Origin: a bacterium
GTDB taxonomy: Bacteria; Pseudomonadota; Alphaproteobacteria; Sphingomonadales; Sphingomonadaceae
DNA: 46,776 nt
Assembly (NCBI GenBank): GCA_030824575.1
Contig: JAVBXL010000109.1
Span: 1 to 46,776, forward strand
Reading direction: 5' to 3'
The notes beneath the pieces are model-generated. The model saw only the letters and a program-made list of their open reading frames with translations. It was not told where the DNA came from and searched no databases. Both the position numbers and the translations under genes were made by a program. This document shows, piece after piece, positions 17,958 to 25,753 of the stretch; the stretch's first letter is position 1, and each line of letters starts with the position of its first letter.

Positions 17958-20090
17958 ATGAGATCTGTTGCCCTGCTGGCGGCATGCGCCGGCGTAATCG
18001 CGGCTGCTTCTCATGCAGAGGCAGCCACCCCTGAAACTTCGCCGGCTTGCCGCAATCTCCTTGATGATGGCGCAAACGGGCATGCTGACAAGCGCGGTGT
18101 CACGACGACCGATCTGATCGGTTTGCGCGATATCGGGCCGAACTTCGGCACTGATCTGCCCGAAAGTCCCTTGGCGCTGTCGCCCGATGGCAAGCATCTC
18201 GCCTTTGTCATCAGCCGGGCGGATCCGGTGTTGAATGACTATTGCCAGGCGCTCGTAACAATCGATGCTGAAAGCCATGCCCCAGCCCAGATTGTCGACA
18301 TGAGCAATGGGCTAATTATCGGCGCACCGACCATTCGTGGCTTGCGGATGATCAACGGATCACCGATCGTCAACAGTCCGCACTGGTCACCAGATGGCCG
18401 CTATCTCGCCTATTTGGTATCGATTGAGGGTATCCCTCAAGCCCGTGTCATATCGGTTGAGAGAGCAACCGTCCTATTTACAACGACTTCCCAAACAGCG
18501 GTTCGCCAGGTTGCATGGACGGCGGGCGGGAAGCTGCTATTTGGGAATGAGCCTGAAGCTGCGCGGCTTGAAGTTGAGATCGACCGGCGAGGCAGAGATG
18601 GTTTTCGCTATGATGACAGCTTCATACCCAATCGAGAGGCGCGCCCATCCATTCGAGCGCCCGTTCCGACCGAATTTCATTCTTCTACGGCCAGTGGCAC
18701 CGATATTCGCCCAGCGAGCAGCGAAGAGCTTGCCACACATACGGACGCTGCGCCTGATCGCCCATCAAATGGCCTCATCCAATCCGTGGCGGGAGGAGGA
18801 AACGTCACAGCCCAACTCGTGCAGCGGGAACCAGCAAGTCTCACGTCACCCATCGACCTTTGGTTGCAATATGGCGATGGGCAAAGGCGCCGATGCGATG
18901 ATCCAGTCTGTGCGGGCGGCATCCTCAAGATGTGGTGGACCGGGAATGGACAGAGGCTCCTCTTTCTTCGGCGGGCCGGCTGGGGAAACAGCGAGTTGCA
19001 ACTCTACAGTTGGGACACGCGATCTGCCCCAGCCATCATACTGAAAACGCATGATCTCATCACCGGCTGCCAGTTGGCATCCACCACGCTTATTTGCCTT
19101 CACGAAGCGTCCAGCCAGCCGAGGCGGATCGTTCAAATCAACACAGATACTGGTGTCTTGACGACGCTGTTCGATCCCAATCCATCCTTCCATAAGTTGA
19201 GGAAAGGAAGCGTCGAACGACTGCACTGGACCAATGATGTCGGTATAGAATCCTTTGGCGACCTGGTTCTGCCCCGCAATCGCCCTCGCAACGGTAAAAT
19301 GCCGCTGATCGTCGTGCAGTATCTCACCAGGGGCTTCCTGCGTGGCGGTGTGGGCGATGAGTATCCGATTTTTCCGTTTGCCGAGCAGGGCTTTGCCGTT
19401 CTCAGCCTACAAAGGCCGGCTGACTACTACACGACGGTCAAGGATGGTTCGGTACGCACTGCGCTGGAAGCTCAAGTGTTGAACCAACGCAACTGGAATG
19501 ACCGACGCAGCGTCCAATCTGCCTTGATAAAGGGGATTGAGTTGGTTGTCTCTCGGGGGAACATCGACACGAAACGTATAGGCATTACCGGCCTGAGCGA
19601 TGGCGTATCGACGGTGCAATTTGCATTGGTGAATTCCCCTGGTCTGTTCGCGGCGGCGTCCATCTCGACGGGGTTCCAGGAACCTAAATCGACACAAATT
19701 TACGGTGGGTCGGCCTGGGCAAAGCAGCTTGTCGCTATGGGCTACCCGCCCTTGAACGAAGATCAGACAGAATTCTGGTTGAATACGTCCATTGAACGCA
19801 ACATCGACAAAATCAATCTACCAATCCTCATGCAGGTCTCAGACAACGAATATCTGATGGCGATGGAGAGCTACGGGATTCTGAAAGCTTATAATCGACC
19901 AACGGAACTATATGTTTTCCCAAATGAAAATCATATCAAAAACGGCCCCGCGCATCGTTTAGCCATCTATGCCAGGAACATTCACTGGTTCAAATTCTGG
20001 CTGGAACGGGAAGAAGACGCATCAATCCAGAAGAGTTCGCCCTATGAACGATGGGACTCCCTGGCGTCGCGGAAGGACAAAGTGCCATAG
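17958..20090 (+). CDS. Lasso peptide isopeptidase (S9 prolyl-oligopeptidase-like)
   Basis: 710-aa exported hydrolase. Signal peptide about 1-22 (MRSVALLAACAGVIAAASHA). The beta-propeller-like middle contains WSPDGRYLAYL (about 144-154). The C-terminal alpha/beta-hydrolase domain has nucleophile Ser548 in TGLSDG, and predicted Asp630 (MQVSDNEY) and His660 (PNENHIK) completing the triad. Enzymes of this type (AtxE2 of Asticcacaulis, SpI-IsoP of Sphingopyxis) hydrolyse the Gly1-Asp/Glu isopeptide bond of their own cluster's lasso peptide, giving the linear form. The gene starts 6 bp after the receptor gene and converges on the cyclase gene with a 7-bp gap. Identification rests on family motifs plus context. 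Confidence 0.88.
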   Translation: MRSVALLAACAGVIAAASHAEAATPETSPACRNLLDDGANGHADKRGVTTTDLIGLRDIGPNFGTDLPESPLALSPDGKHLAFVISRADPVLNDYCQALVTIDAESHAPAQIVDMSNGLIIGAPTIRGLRMINGSPIVNSPHWSPDGRYLAYLVSIEGIPQARVISVERATVLFTTTSQTAVRQVAWTAGGKLLFGNEPEAARLEVEIDRRGRDGFRYDDSFIPNREARPSIRAPVPTEFHSSTASGTDIRPASSEELATHTDAAPDRPSNGLIQSVAGGGNVTAQLVQREPASLTSPIDLWLQYGDGQRRRCDDPVCAGGILKMWWTGNGQRLLFLRRAGWGNSELQLYSWDTRSAPAIILKTHDLITGCQLASTTLICLHEASSQPRRIVQINTDTGVLTTLFDPNPSFHKLRKGSVERLHWTNDVGIESFGDLVLPRNRPRNGKMPLIVVQYLTRGFLRGGVGDEYPIFPFAEQGFAVLSLQRPADYYTTVKDGSVRTALEAQVLNQRNWNDRRSVQSALIKGIELVVSRGNIDTKRIGITGLSDGVSTVQFALVNSPGLFAAASISTGFQEPKSTQIYGGSAWAKQLVAMGYPPLNEDQTEFWLNTSIERNIDKINLPILMQVSDNEYLMAMESYGILKAYNRPTELYVFPNENHIKNGPAHRLAIYARNIHWFKFWLEREEDASIQKSSPYERWDSLASRKDKVP

Positions 20091-20097
20091 AAAATCT

Positions 20098-21855
20098 TCA
20101 TTGCGCCTTCACAGCCGCGACCCATGCTTCAACATCGACCAGTTCGAGGATTCGGAAATGCATGTGATTATTCCCGTCTCCTTCCAACTCGATCGCTGCC
20201 TCAACCGATGAGCGATCGATGAGTTTGACCGCTGCGAGATGTCCCCCGAGAAGCATATCTCTGATTTTGCTCCGATTGCGTTCAACCAGTCGTTGCAGGA
20301 AACCGTCAGGGCCACCTTTCGTTCTCCGGTGGAGGATCGAGTCAGGTAGGCGGGATTTGAACGCCTTTCGGACAATTGATCTGTTTTCGCCTTCCATGCA
20401 AAAGAACCAGGAAGGAATGCGAAGACACGTCTCGATGATGGGCTGCGACATGAGGGGATTGATCATTGGCAGTACAGTTTCCCTCCTGAAGCCCTCAAGA
20501 TGGTTTTGTATCTGGATGAGATAGGCAATATGCGCTGCCTTGCCCGGCAATTCACCGACCGGTACATCCAGCCACGGATGCGCAAATTGCACGCCCGACC
20601 GGTTTACAAAATCCCGATTCAGTAAATCTGCCTTTGGTTTCCAGCGATATTGCGGATTGCGCAACCACGCGCGGCGTGACGCTAAGGCTACACAGCGTAT
20701 GATGCTGGTTTCTGCCATGTCAGCGATTTCTGCGGCGGTCATCAATGTCCCTCGCCCAACTCCTTCAAAGAGAAGACGATCCGCTATCGGGAGAACCGAT
20801 TGCTGAAAACAAAAGACGTTGTCGCCACCGGATCCATTGAAAAACGCTTCGGCACCTACCGCGCTGGCGACAACACAATAGGCCTGATCTCCTGACTGGG
20901 CAAAGGACCTCGCCAACGGCCGAGGCAAATGAGCGGCATGGCTCATTTCGAGATCGGTATCATCGGTGTTAAAAAACATCTCCTCAAGGGGAATATCGAG
21001 GAAATTTGCGATTTCACGAGCGTAGTAACGCTCATCGCCGGCACTCTCATCAGTTACGAGCGTCAGGCCTGTGACCTTCGCTCCTGCGTGAACAGCGACA
21101 GCCGCTACAATCGATGAGTCGAGCCCGCCAGATAGTCCGACAACCAGATTCTGAAACCGTGAGGCCCATGCACCTATAGCGGAGAAAAGCGTCGCTCGCA
21201 GATCCGATATCGCCTCTCCCGGATCGTCATAATACGCCTGTCGACCTGCATAGGCCCAAGGCTGCCACCTTTGCGCCAGCCTGCTCTTCCCTTGCTGAAT
21301 GCTCAACTGAAATCCAGCCGGAATTTCATTCAATTCAGCAATGCATGTCCGACTCGTTCTCAGATTTGTGAAATACAGATGCTGGCCCAACTGTTCGTCG
21401 TCTGTGACATAGTCGAGAAGACCTGCTTGGCAAAACAGCCCCATATCGGAACCGAATGTCGTCATGCCCGATGATTTCATATAATAACATGGCATCCCAC
21501 CTGACGGGTCACGGAATACAGTGGCTTCGTCACGATCCTCATCGTAAAGAATCGTAACATATGAGCCCCAATATTTTTCGAGGAGAACGGCTCCATCCTT
21601 GGTAAATACGTCGTCGGCGTCTACAGGATCGAGGAGATCGACTGGTCTATTTGTGCTATCTCGGCGATAGAGCCACCCCAGCAGGACAGCCGTTCTCGGC
21701 GGCCGGGTAACAATTGCCACCGGCTGATCGGAAAAAAACAGGAAATTTGGGCGGATTACCGCCGGACTCAATCCGGTGGAGGCTGTCAGTTCAGCCGCTC
21801 GCACATGGCATAAATTGTCCGGGCCCGACAAGGCCAGATAGCGGGCGCGCTTCAC
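20098..21855 (-). CDS. Lasso cyclase (asparagine synthetase B-like, C protein)
   Basis: 585-aa ATP-dependent macrolactam synthetase. The N-terminal half is a degenerate class II glutamine amidotransferase fold that lacks the catalytic N-terminal Cys (it starts MKRARYLAL), as usual for lasso cyclases. The C-terminal half is the AMP-forming synthetase domain, with PP-loop SGGLDSS at about 242-248 and a later GSGGDNVF loop. It should adenylate the side chain of core residue Asp8 and join it to the amino group of Gly1 after leader removal. The GTG start at 21855 overlaps the stop of the B gene by 4 bp. It is somewhat more AT-rich than the transfer genes. Confidence 0.92.
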   Translation of the reverse strand: MKRARYLALSGPDNLCHVRAAELTASTGLSPAVIRPNFLFFSDQPVAIVTRPPRTAVLLGWLYRRDSTNRPVDLLDPVDADDVFTKDGAVLLEKYWGSYVTILYDEDRDEATVFRDPSGGMPCYYMKSSGMTTFGSDMGLFCQAGLLDYVTDDEQLGQHLYFTNLRTSRTCIAELNEIPAGFQLSIQQGKSRLAQRWQPWAYAGRQAYYDDPGEAISDLRATLFSAIGAWASRFQNLVVGLSGGLDSSIVAAVAVHAGAKVTGLTLVTDESAGDERYYAREIANFLDIPLEEMFFNTDDTDLEMSHAAHLPRPLARSFAQSGDQAYCVVASAVGAEAFFNGSGGDNVFCFQQSVLPIADRLLFEGVGRGTLMTAAEIADMAETSIIRCVALASRRAWLRNPQYRWKPKADLLNRDFVNRSGVQFAHPWLDVPVGELPGKAAHIAYLIQIQNHLEGFRRETVLPMINPLMSQPIIETCLRIPSWFFCMEGENRSIVRKAFKSRLPDSILHRRTKGGPDGFLQRLVERNRSKIRDMLLGGHLAAVKLIDRSSVEAAIELEGDGNNHMHFRILELVDVEAWVAAVKAQ

Positions 21856-22502
21856 AGGATCAGCACCGGCACATATTCACGCGCCTTGTCGCGATGGTCG
21901 CTGACGCTGCTTTCGCCCTTTTGAACCCAGCAATGCGCGCCGAATGGGCCCGTACGGACGCCGATTACGAGATTGAATGGCACACCATATCTGGTCAGGG
22001 ATCTGGCAAGTGCGAATGACCGCACCAGACAACGGTTTTCGGCCGAGAGAAGCAGATCGATGAGCCGGTAGGATCCAACCAAACTGCTAATATTACTGGA
22101 GCATTCTTGCCCACGACTTAGTTGAATCCGTCGTTGCAACTTTGCGACTGCCGCAGCCAACCCCGCCCGGCGTATTACGGCAAAAGCCCATAGCTGGTCG
22201 ATGACAGCAACCATGACATGCCTCAAGGAAGCCCGCCTTTGCTCATCAAAATAGGATGCAGTGATAACCGGCATATTTCCCGTTGGCGCTATGGTGGAAG
22301 CGCATCCTCCTTCACAAACAAGACCGGATTCGAGCAATATTTCGGCGTCGCCCGGTATAGCCATCTGCCCCTGTTCCAACCGCAAAAGAGCAGCGCTCCC
22401 ACGAGGTGACAGCTTGAAATAGCGATTATGATCCAGATCCAGGATCAGTGGGACTGAACCGACCCAGGCGTAGGAAACACCCGATCGAAGAATATACGCC
22501 AT
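21852..22502 (-). CDS. Lasso leader peptidase with fused RRE (B protein)
   Basis: 216 aa from the ATG at 22502. The N-terminal about 80 residues form a PqqD-like RiPP recognition element (VPLILDLDHNRYFKLSPRG) that binds the precursor leader. The C-terminal part is a transglutaminase-like cysteine protease with predicted Cys158 (NRCLVRSFAL), His190 (FGAHCWVQ) and Asp202. It should cut after the leader, exposing Gly1 for cyclisation. RRE and protease in one chain is the usual proteobacterial arrangement. A GTG 11 codons upstream falls in the loop of the lasA hairpin, so the ATG is preferred. It is coupled to the cyclase gene. Confidence 0.92.
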   Translation of the reverse strand: MAYILRSGVSYAWVGSVPLILDLDHNRYFKLSPRGSAALLRLEQGQMAIPGDAEILLESGLVCEGGCASTIAPTGNMPVITASYFDEQRRASLRHVMVAVIDQLWAFAVIRRAGLAAAVAKLQRRIQLSRGQECSSNISSLVGSYRLIDLLLSAENRCLVRSFALARSLTRYGVPFNLVIGVRTGPFGAHCWVQKGESSVSDHRDKAREYVPVLIL

Positions 22503-22522
22503 GAGCAATTCTCTAATTGTTT

Positions 22523-22547
22523 GGCGCGCAAGCACCGCTTGCGCGCC
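22523..22547 (-). promoter_or_regulatory. Hairpin between lasA and the B gene
   Basis: Perfect inverted repeat GGCGCGCAAGC / GCTTGCGCGCC (11 bp) with a 3-nt loop, eight bases past the lasA stop. On the transcribed strand it is followed by an A-rich stretch, not a run of T, so it looks more like an mRNA-stabilising or attenuating element than a full terminator. It would favour precursor mRNA over enzyme mRNA. Confidence 0.75.
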
Positions 22548-22555
22548 ATAGTTGC

Positions 22556-22687
22556 TCAGTCGTCGGAGAGACCGGACTGCAGCTTCTGCTGCGCTTGATC
22601 AATGCTCACGCCGTTGTTGCCCTTGGTCTGCTCGATCGCCGGGCCGAGATCGATCAGGTCGATGTCCGAATGGTTGTCGCGTTCCAT
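22556..22687 (-). CDS. Lasso peptide precursor (A)
   Basis: 43-aa precursor, preceded by an excellent ribosome-binding site (GAAGGAGGTA, 4 nt from the ATG). The predicted leader is residues 1-22, ending EQTK with the conserved Thr at position -2. The predicted core is residues 23-43: ring GNNGVSID closed between Gly1 and Asp8, the only acid at positions 7-9, then tail QAQQKLQSGLSDD. The threaded product would have a monoisotopic mass of about 2155.0 Da. The C-terminal GLSDD resembles the Sphingobium sphingonodins (recalled from literature); the rest of the core matches none I know. The core has no aromatic residue, His or Cys. It is the first gene of A-B-C. Confidence 0.9.
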   Translation of the reverse strand: MERDNHSDIDLIDLGPAIEQTKGNNGVSIDQAQQKLQSGLSDD

Positions 22688-22862
22688 ACTTACCTCCTTC
22701 TTGGACTTGCTGCGAAGTTGCAGCTCCTGGAAGGTAAATCAGGAGACGCCTGATCAGCGATCTTATAAGGTCGCATACGCGAGATTAACTGGTACTGCCC
22801 CTCGAGCAGGCCATTGTTGACGGTGATGGTACCATATAAATATCTGATTTTATTGATCGTGG
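22688..22862 (-). promoter_or_regulatory. Upstream region of lasA with palindrome
   Basis: 175 bp between the GntR gene and lasA. It contains an AT-rich stretch around 22835-22860 that could hold the -10 region, and a perfect 6-bp-arm palindrome ATCAGG-AGACG-CCTGAT at 22738-22754, about 50 bp before the lasA start. The palindrome could be an operator for the adjacent GntR or XRE-type regulator, or a leader-RNA hairpin. An in-frame reading of this stretch from inside the GntR gene looks non-coding. Confidence 0.35.
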
Positions 22863-23477
22863 TTATAAAGAGATTGCTTCCCATATCCTGCCCACGCGAC
22901 GGATTCGTCGTCGGTGGTAGGCCCAAAGAACCTCAAAACGGTCGGGACCTCGACCGGAAATGGTCGCGATCCCGACCGCCTGGAGTTCGTCCGCAAGGTT
23001 GCGCAATACCCGAACTTCCCCGAGACGGGCGATGTGGAGTCGCTCCGTCGCCGATCGAAGCGCCCTTCTATGTTCATGATCGCCGGAAGCCTGTGCGATC
23101 GCCTGAAACAGGTTCGTTGCCGCCATCGCTACTGCCTGCCCTTCGACTTGCATCCCGACATAGGGTTTTGCGTCGAAGTCAATGTCCAGACGGTTTGCCT
23201 TGAGTACCAGGCGTACCAGGTGACCATGCCAGCGGTAGAGATCGCGCAAGGCATCGGTTGTTATCGTCGGCAAACGATAGCCACCGCCAAAAGCAATCTC
23301 TAGCATATGCTCGCCGACGAGACGCTGCGCCGCGTCGCGCAGGGGTGAGACCGATACGCCATATTCGGCGGCCAGCGCTCTCTCGTTGAGGATAGCACCG
23401 GACGCGAACCGCCCGGCCATGATATCGGCCTTGAGGAGCAGATAGGCCCTTTCGGCCAGGACGGGTTCGGGAGACAT
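22863..23477 (-). CDS. GntR-family transcriptional regulator
   Basis: 204-aa regulator. The N-terminal GntR winged helix spans about residues 8-75 (LKADIMAGRFASGAILNERALAAEYGVSVSPLRDAAQRL). The C-terminal effector domain is helical and FadR/FCD-like (about 85-190), but its conserved metal-binding histidines are not obvious. It is transcribed towards lasA, which lies 175 bp downstream, and follows the XRE-type gene by 18 bp. GntR regulators occur beside some alphaproteobacterial lasso clusters (from memory), so control of lasA expression is plausible. The effector is unknown. Confidence 0.85.
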   Translation of the reverse strand: MSPEPVLAERAYLLLKADIMAGRFASGAILNERALAAEYGVSVSPLRDAAQRLVGEHMLEIAFGGGYRLPTITTDALRDLYRWHGHLVRLVLKANRLDIDFDAKPYVGMQVEGQAVAMAATNLFQAIAQASGDHEHRRALRSATERLHIARLGEVRVLRNLADELQAVGIATISGRGPDRFEVLWAYHRRRIRRVGRIWEAISL

Positions 23478-23495
23478 GCCGGACTGCGCCGTTCA

Positions 23496-23906
23496 TCAAG
23501 CCGGCCGTATGGCAGCAGCCCCGCCCCTTGAAGCGAGTCGTGCGACAGCCGTTGCCTGATGACGGCTCACGACGTCAAGAATGTCGCGTTCCAGATCCCA
23601 CAGGTCGTCCTGGAGAAGAAGTTCGTCAGGTATCGCCATCTTGTGCTCCACTGCGAAGAGGAAAATAAACAGGTGAGACGCCGTCATCCGTAGCGCATGC
23701 GCGCAACGGATATGGTCCTCAAGCGAGGCCGTGCCGGCCCCGCCCTCGAGTTCGCGGATCCAGCGTTCAGTGCGGCCGACAGATTTTCCGAGGCTACGCT
23801 GAGAAATTCGGTCTCTGCGTCGCCACCGTTCGACGAGCTTTCCGGAAAGCTCCTTGATCGATGAGAATATGTCACCATCGATCGCTTGGGGACTTTGAAG
23901 CGTCAT
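23496..23906 (-). CDS. XRE-type HTH regulator
   Basis: 136 aa. A Cro/C1-type helix-turn-helix lies at about residues 22-75 (LVERWRRRDRISQRSLGKSVGRTERWIRELEGG, then SLEDHIRCAHALRMTASHL). The C-terminal about 50 residues are helical and acidic then Ala-rich, with no recognised domain. The start is the ATG at 23906. Its stop is 18 bp ahead of the GntR gene, so the two are probably co-transcribed and form the regulatory head of the lasso operon. Specific role unknown. Confidence 0.75.
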   Translation of the reverse strand: MTLQSPQAIDGDIFSSIKELSGKLVERWRRRDRISQRSLGKSVGRTERWIRELEGGAGTASLEDHIRCAHALRMTASHLFIFLFAVEHKMAIPDELLLQDDLWDLERDILDVVSRHQATAVARLASRGGAAAIRPA

Positions 23907-24057
23907 CTGCAGGTCTCCCTGTCAGCGGCTCAAAAGTCCAAGTCACATCGCCTATGCGTGGCAATTTGTTGTAAATAAAACCGATCGTCAAGATACAGAT
24001 CATTGCGCATGCGAGACCAATTTCTGGCAGCCGCTCGAAATTATCCAGCGTCCGCGA

Positions 24058-24495
24058 CTATCGGGGAGAACGACGGGCAGAACGCCCGGTCTTGAGGGGC
24101 ATTTCGCGGAAAGATTGGATGACCTTGATGTCTTCGGCTTCCTGCATGTGGATCAGGGCCGACAGGTAGAGTCTCCAGACCTGTGGCAAAGGATGGATGG
24201 CCTCCGACCTACCTGCGGCTTCGACAATCTCATCGACGAGGCGTGAGAGGGTGTTGGAGGTACCGACATGTCGAACTTTACGTCCGCCAAGACGGTCCAG
24301 CTTCGGGTCAACCAATTCCGCGATGAGATCGTCCGCCGCACATTGATGGAGAAGATCGACGGCAATGAACAATGTTGTTCCATAAGGCAGAAAATCTCCG
24401 GCGAGATGACATAGCCGGCAATGGCATTGCAGGAACAGATGGATGCCCTCGTCGGACAGTTGAAGCTTGTAGGCCCTAGACTGCTGACTCCCCAT
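24058..24495 (-). CDS. Hypothetical protein, 145 aa
   Basis: Not recognised. Contains a Cys/His-rich patch (LFLQCHCRLCHLAGDF, about 20-36) that could bind a metal, and a basic C-terminus (PLKTGRSARRSPR). It is mostly helical, with no signal peptide. It is divergent from the transfer operon across a 313-bp region that holds four 21-bp repeats, so a role in regulating transfer is possible but is only an inference from position. Other frames on this stretch look random. Confidence 0.5.
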   Translation of the reverse strand: MGSQQSRAYKLQLSDEGIHLFLQCHCRLCHLAGDFLPYGTTLFIAVDLLHQCAADDLIAELVDPKLDRLGGRKVRHVGTSNTLSRLVDEIVEAAGRSEAIHPLPQVWRLYLSALIHMQEAEDIKVIQSFREMPLKTGRSARRSPR

Positions 24496-24600
24496 AGTCG
24501 TTCTCCCGGCGCAGGCAGCGATTCTTTCGCGGTCGATATGCCTGCGAGGTTATCGACTCTGCGCGAAGTGAGCGATCCCGGGACAAGGAACAGAAGGTGA

Positions 24601-24684
24601 AACCGGAAATATACTTCCGGTTTGCGGAAGTGAATTTCCGATAACCGGAACTGAAGTGCCTCAAACCGGAAGTGAGATTCCTCC
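24601..24684. repeat. Four tandem 21-bp repeats in the divergent control region
   Basis: Units begin at 24601, 24622, 24643 and 24664, exactly 21 bp apart. The consensus is roughly AACCGGAAGTGAATTTCCTCT; the core CCGGAA (GCGGAA in unit 2) is in register in all four. Unit 1 is also a near-perfect 18-bp palindrome (CCGGAAATATACTTCCGG). A 21-bp period equals two helical turns, so bound proteins would line up on one DNA face. The rest of the 24496-24808 interval holds nothing else I recognise, apart from the ribosome-binding site of dsbC. Confidence 0.85.
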
Positions 24685-24808
24685 CCCCTTGTGCGGGGAA
24701 TGGATTTCTCGCCACTCAAGACCGTGTCGAGACGGCAGCAAGGGCGAGAATTTCCGAGTGATCGGCAGCCTGCATCCGCCTCATGCCCACCCAGGGAGAA
24801 TTGCGGTT

Positions 24809-25645
24809 ATGACCAGAAAGCATTCCAGTCGCACGGCGATGCTCGTCGCTCTCTTGACGGGCATTATGCCCCTCCATGGCGCGGCAGCGCAAGGCATGTC
24901 GCCAGAAAGGCACGAACCTGCCCGAAGCACACAGGGCTCGGCCTCGCTGCACGAGGCTGCCGCCGAAGCCCAGGTGAAACTGCAGCAGACCTTCACGAAC
25001 CTGCAGTTCGAGGATTTCGGTCCCGCCCCGGTCGAAGGACCGATCTATCAGGCTATGGCGGGCGGAAAGATCGTCTATTATGCGCCACGGAGCGAACATC
25101 TGCTGTTCGCGACGGTCTATGACCGCAACGGCGTCAATCTAACCGCGCTGGCGCAGGAACAGGCTGCAACGCGGCGGCTGAAGGCAATCGATCCTGGCAA
25201 AGCGCTGGCGATCGGCCCTGTAGATGCCCCCACCGTCATCGAATTCACCGACCCCGACTGTCCCTATTGCCAGGCGCTGGATCGTTTCTGGAGCGCCAAG
25301 GCGGTGGAGGGCAAGCCGGTGAGACGTCTCATCTTCTTCGTAAGCGGCATTCACCCGACCGCAGCGGCGAAGGCGGAACATATCCTCTGCTCGCCCGATC
25401 GCGCTACAGCCTTCAAGGCAGCCTATTCCGGTCAGACCCCGCCCGTGCTGCGGCAATGCGCCGCTGGCCATGACAAAGTGGCTGAGGACGCCGAACTGGT
25501 CGCCAAGGTCGGCGTCTCGGGGACACCGACGCTGATCGCCGACGGCAAGCTTATTTCAGGCTTCCAGCAGGCTGAACTCGAGGCATTTCTTGACCGGCAC
25601 GCGAAGTCGGCACCGGCAAAGGCTGTGTCCGATGTGCAGCGCTGA
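24809..25645 (+). CDS. dsbC: DsbC-like thiol:disulfide isomerase of the transfer operon
   Basis: 278-aa periplasmic protein. Signal peptide about 1-28 (MLVALLTGIMPLHGAAA). A DsbC-like dimerisation region covers about 60-120, and the thioredoxin-fold catalytic domain has the active site DCPYC near 152-156 and the cis-Pro loop GTPTLI near 245. It should correct disulfides in the cysteine-rich periplasmic transfer proteins made from the same operon (TraU, both TraN halves, TraH). The ATG at 24809 has AGGGAGAA upstream; the frame is open further 5' but without a signal for starting. First gene of the transfer operon. Confidence 0.9.
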   Translation: MTRKHSSRTAMLVALLTGIMPLHGAAAQGMSPERHEPARSTQGSASLHEAAAEAQVKLQQTFTNLQFEDFGPAPVEGPIYQAMAGGKIVYYAPRSEHLLFATVYDRNGVNLTALAQEQAATRRLKAIDPGKALAIGPVDAPTVIEFTDPDCPYCQALDRFWSAKAVEGKPVRRLIFFVSGIHPTAAAKAEHILCSPDRATAFKAAYSGQTPPVLRQCAAGHDKVAEDAELVAKVGVSGTPTLIADGKLISGFQQAELEAFLDRHAKSAPAKAVSDVQR

Positions 25646-25753
25646 CCTGAAGCGCGCCATCGGGGCGACGCACATTCTCATTCCGGAGGGCATCCCGCCC
25701 GGCCTCAACCGTGCCGGTCTGATGAACCAGGATGCCGGCGGCGGCGGGCTCAT

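Noticed and set aside
22503..22535. Upstream GTG start for the lasso B gene
   Set aside because: It lies within the perfect hairpin after lasA; the ATG at 22502 starts directly at the RRE domain.
22690..22926. 78-codon frame upstream of lasA on the minus strand
   Set aside because: Begins inside the GntR gene, lacks a ribosome-binding site and covers the lasA promoter/leader.
24601..24684. Calling the 21-bp repeats a replication origin
   Set aside because: No replication initiator gene or AT-rich/DnaA-box context recognised nearby; a transfer-operon control site fits the position better, though an origin is not excluded.
24153..24719. Frame in which the 21-bp repeats read as heptads beginning Phe-Arg
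   Set aside because: A 21-bp repeat always gives a 7-residue period; the rest of the frame looks random and overlaps a better gene, so the DNA repeats are the likelier functional units.
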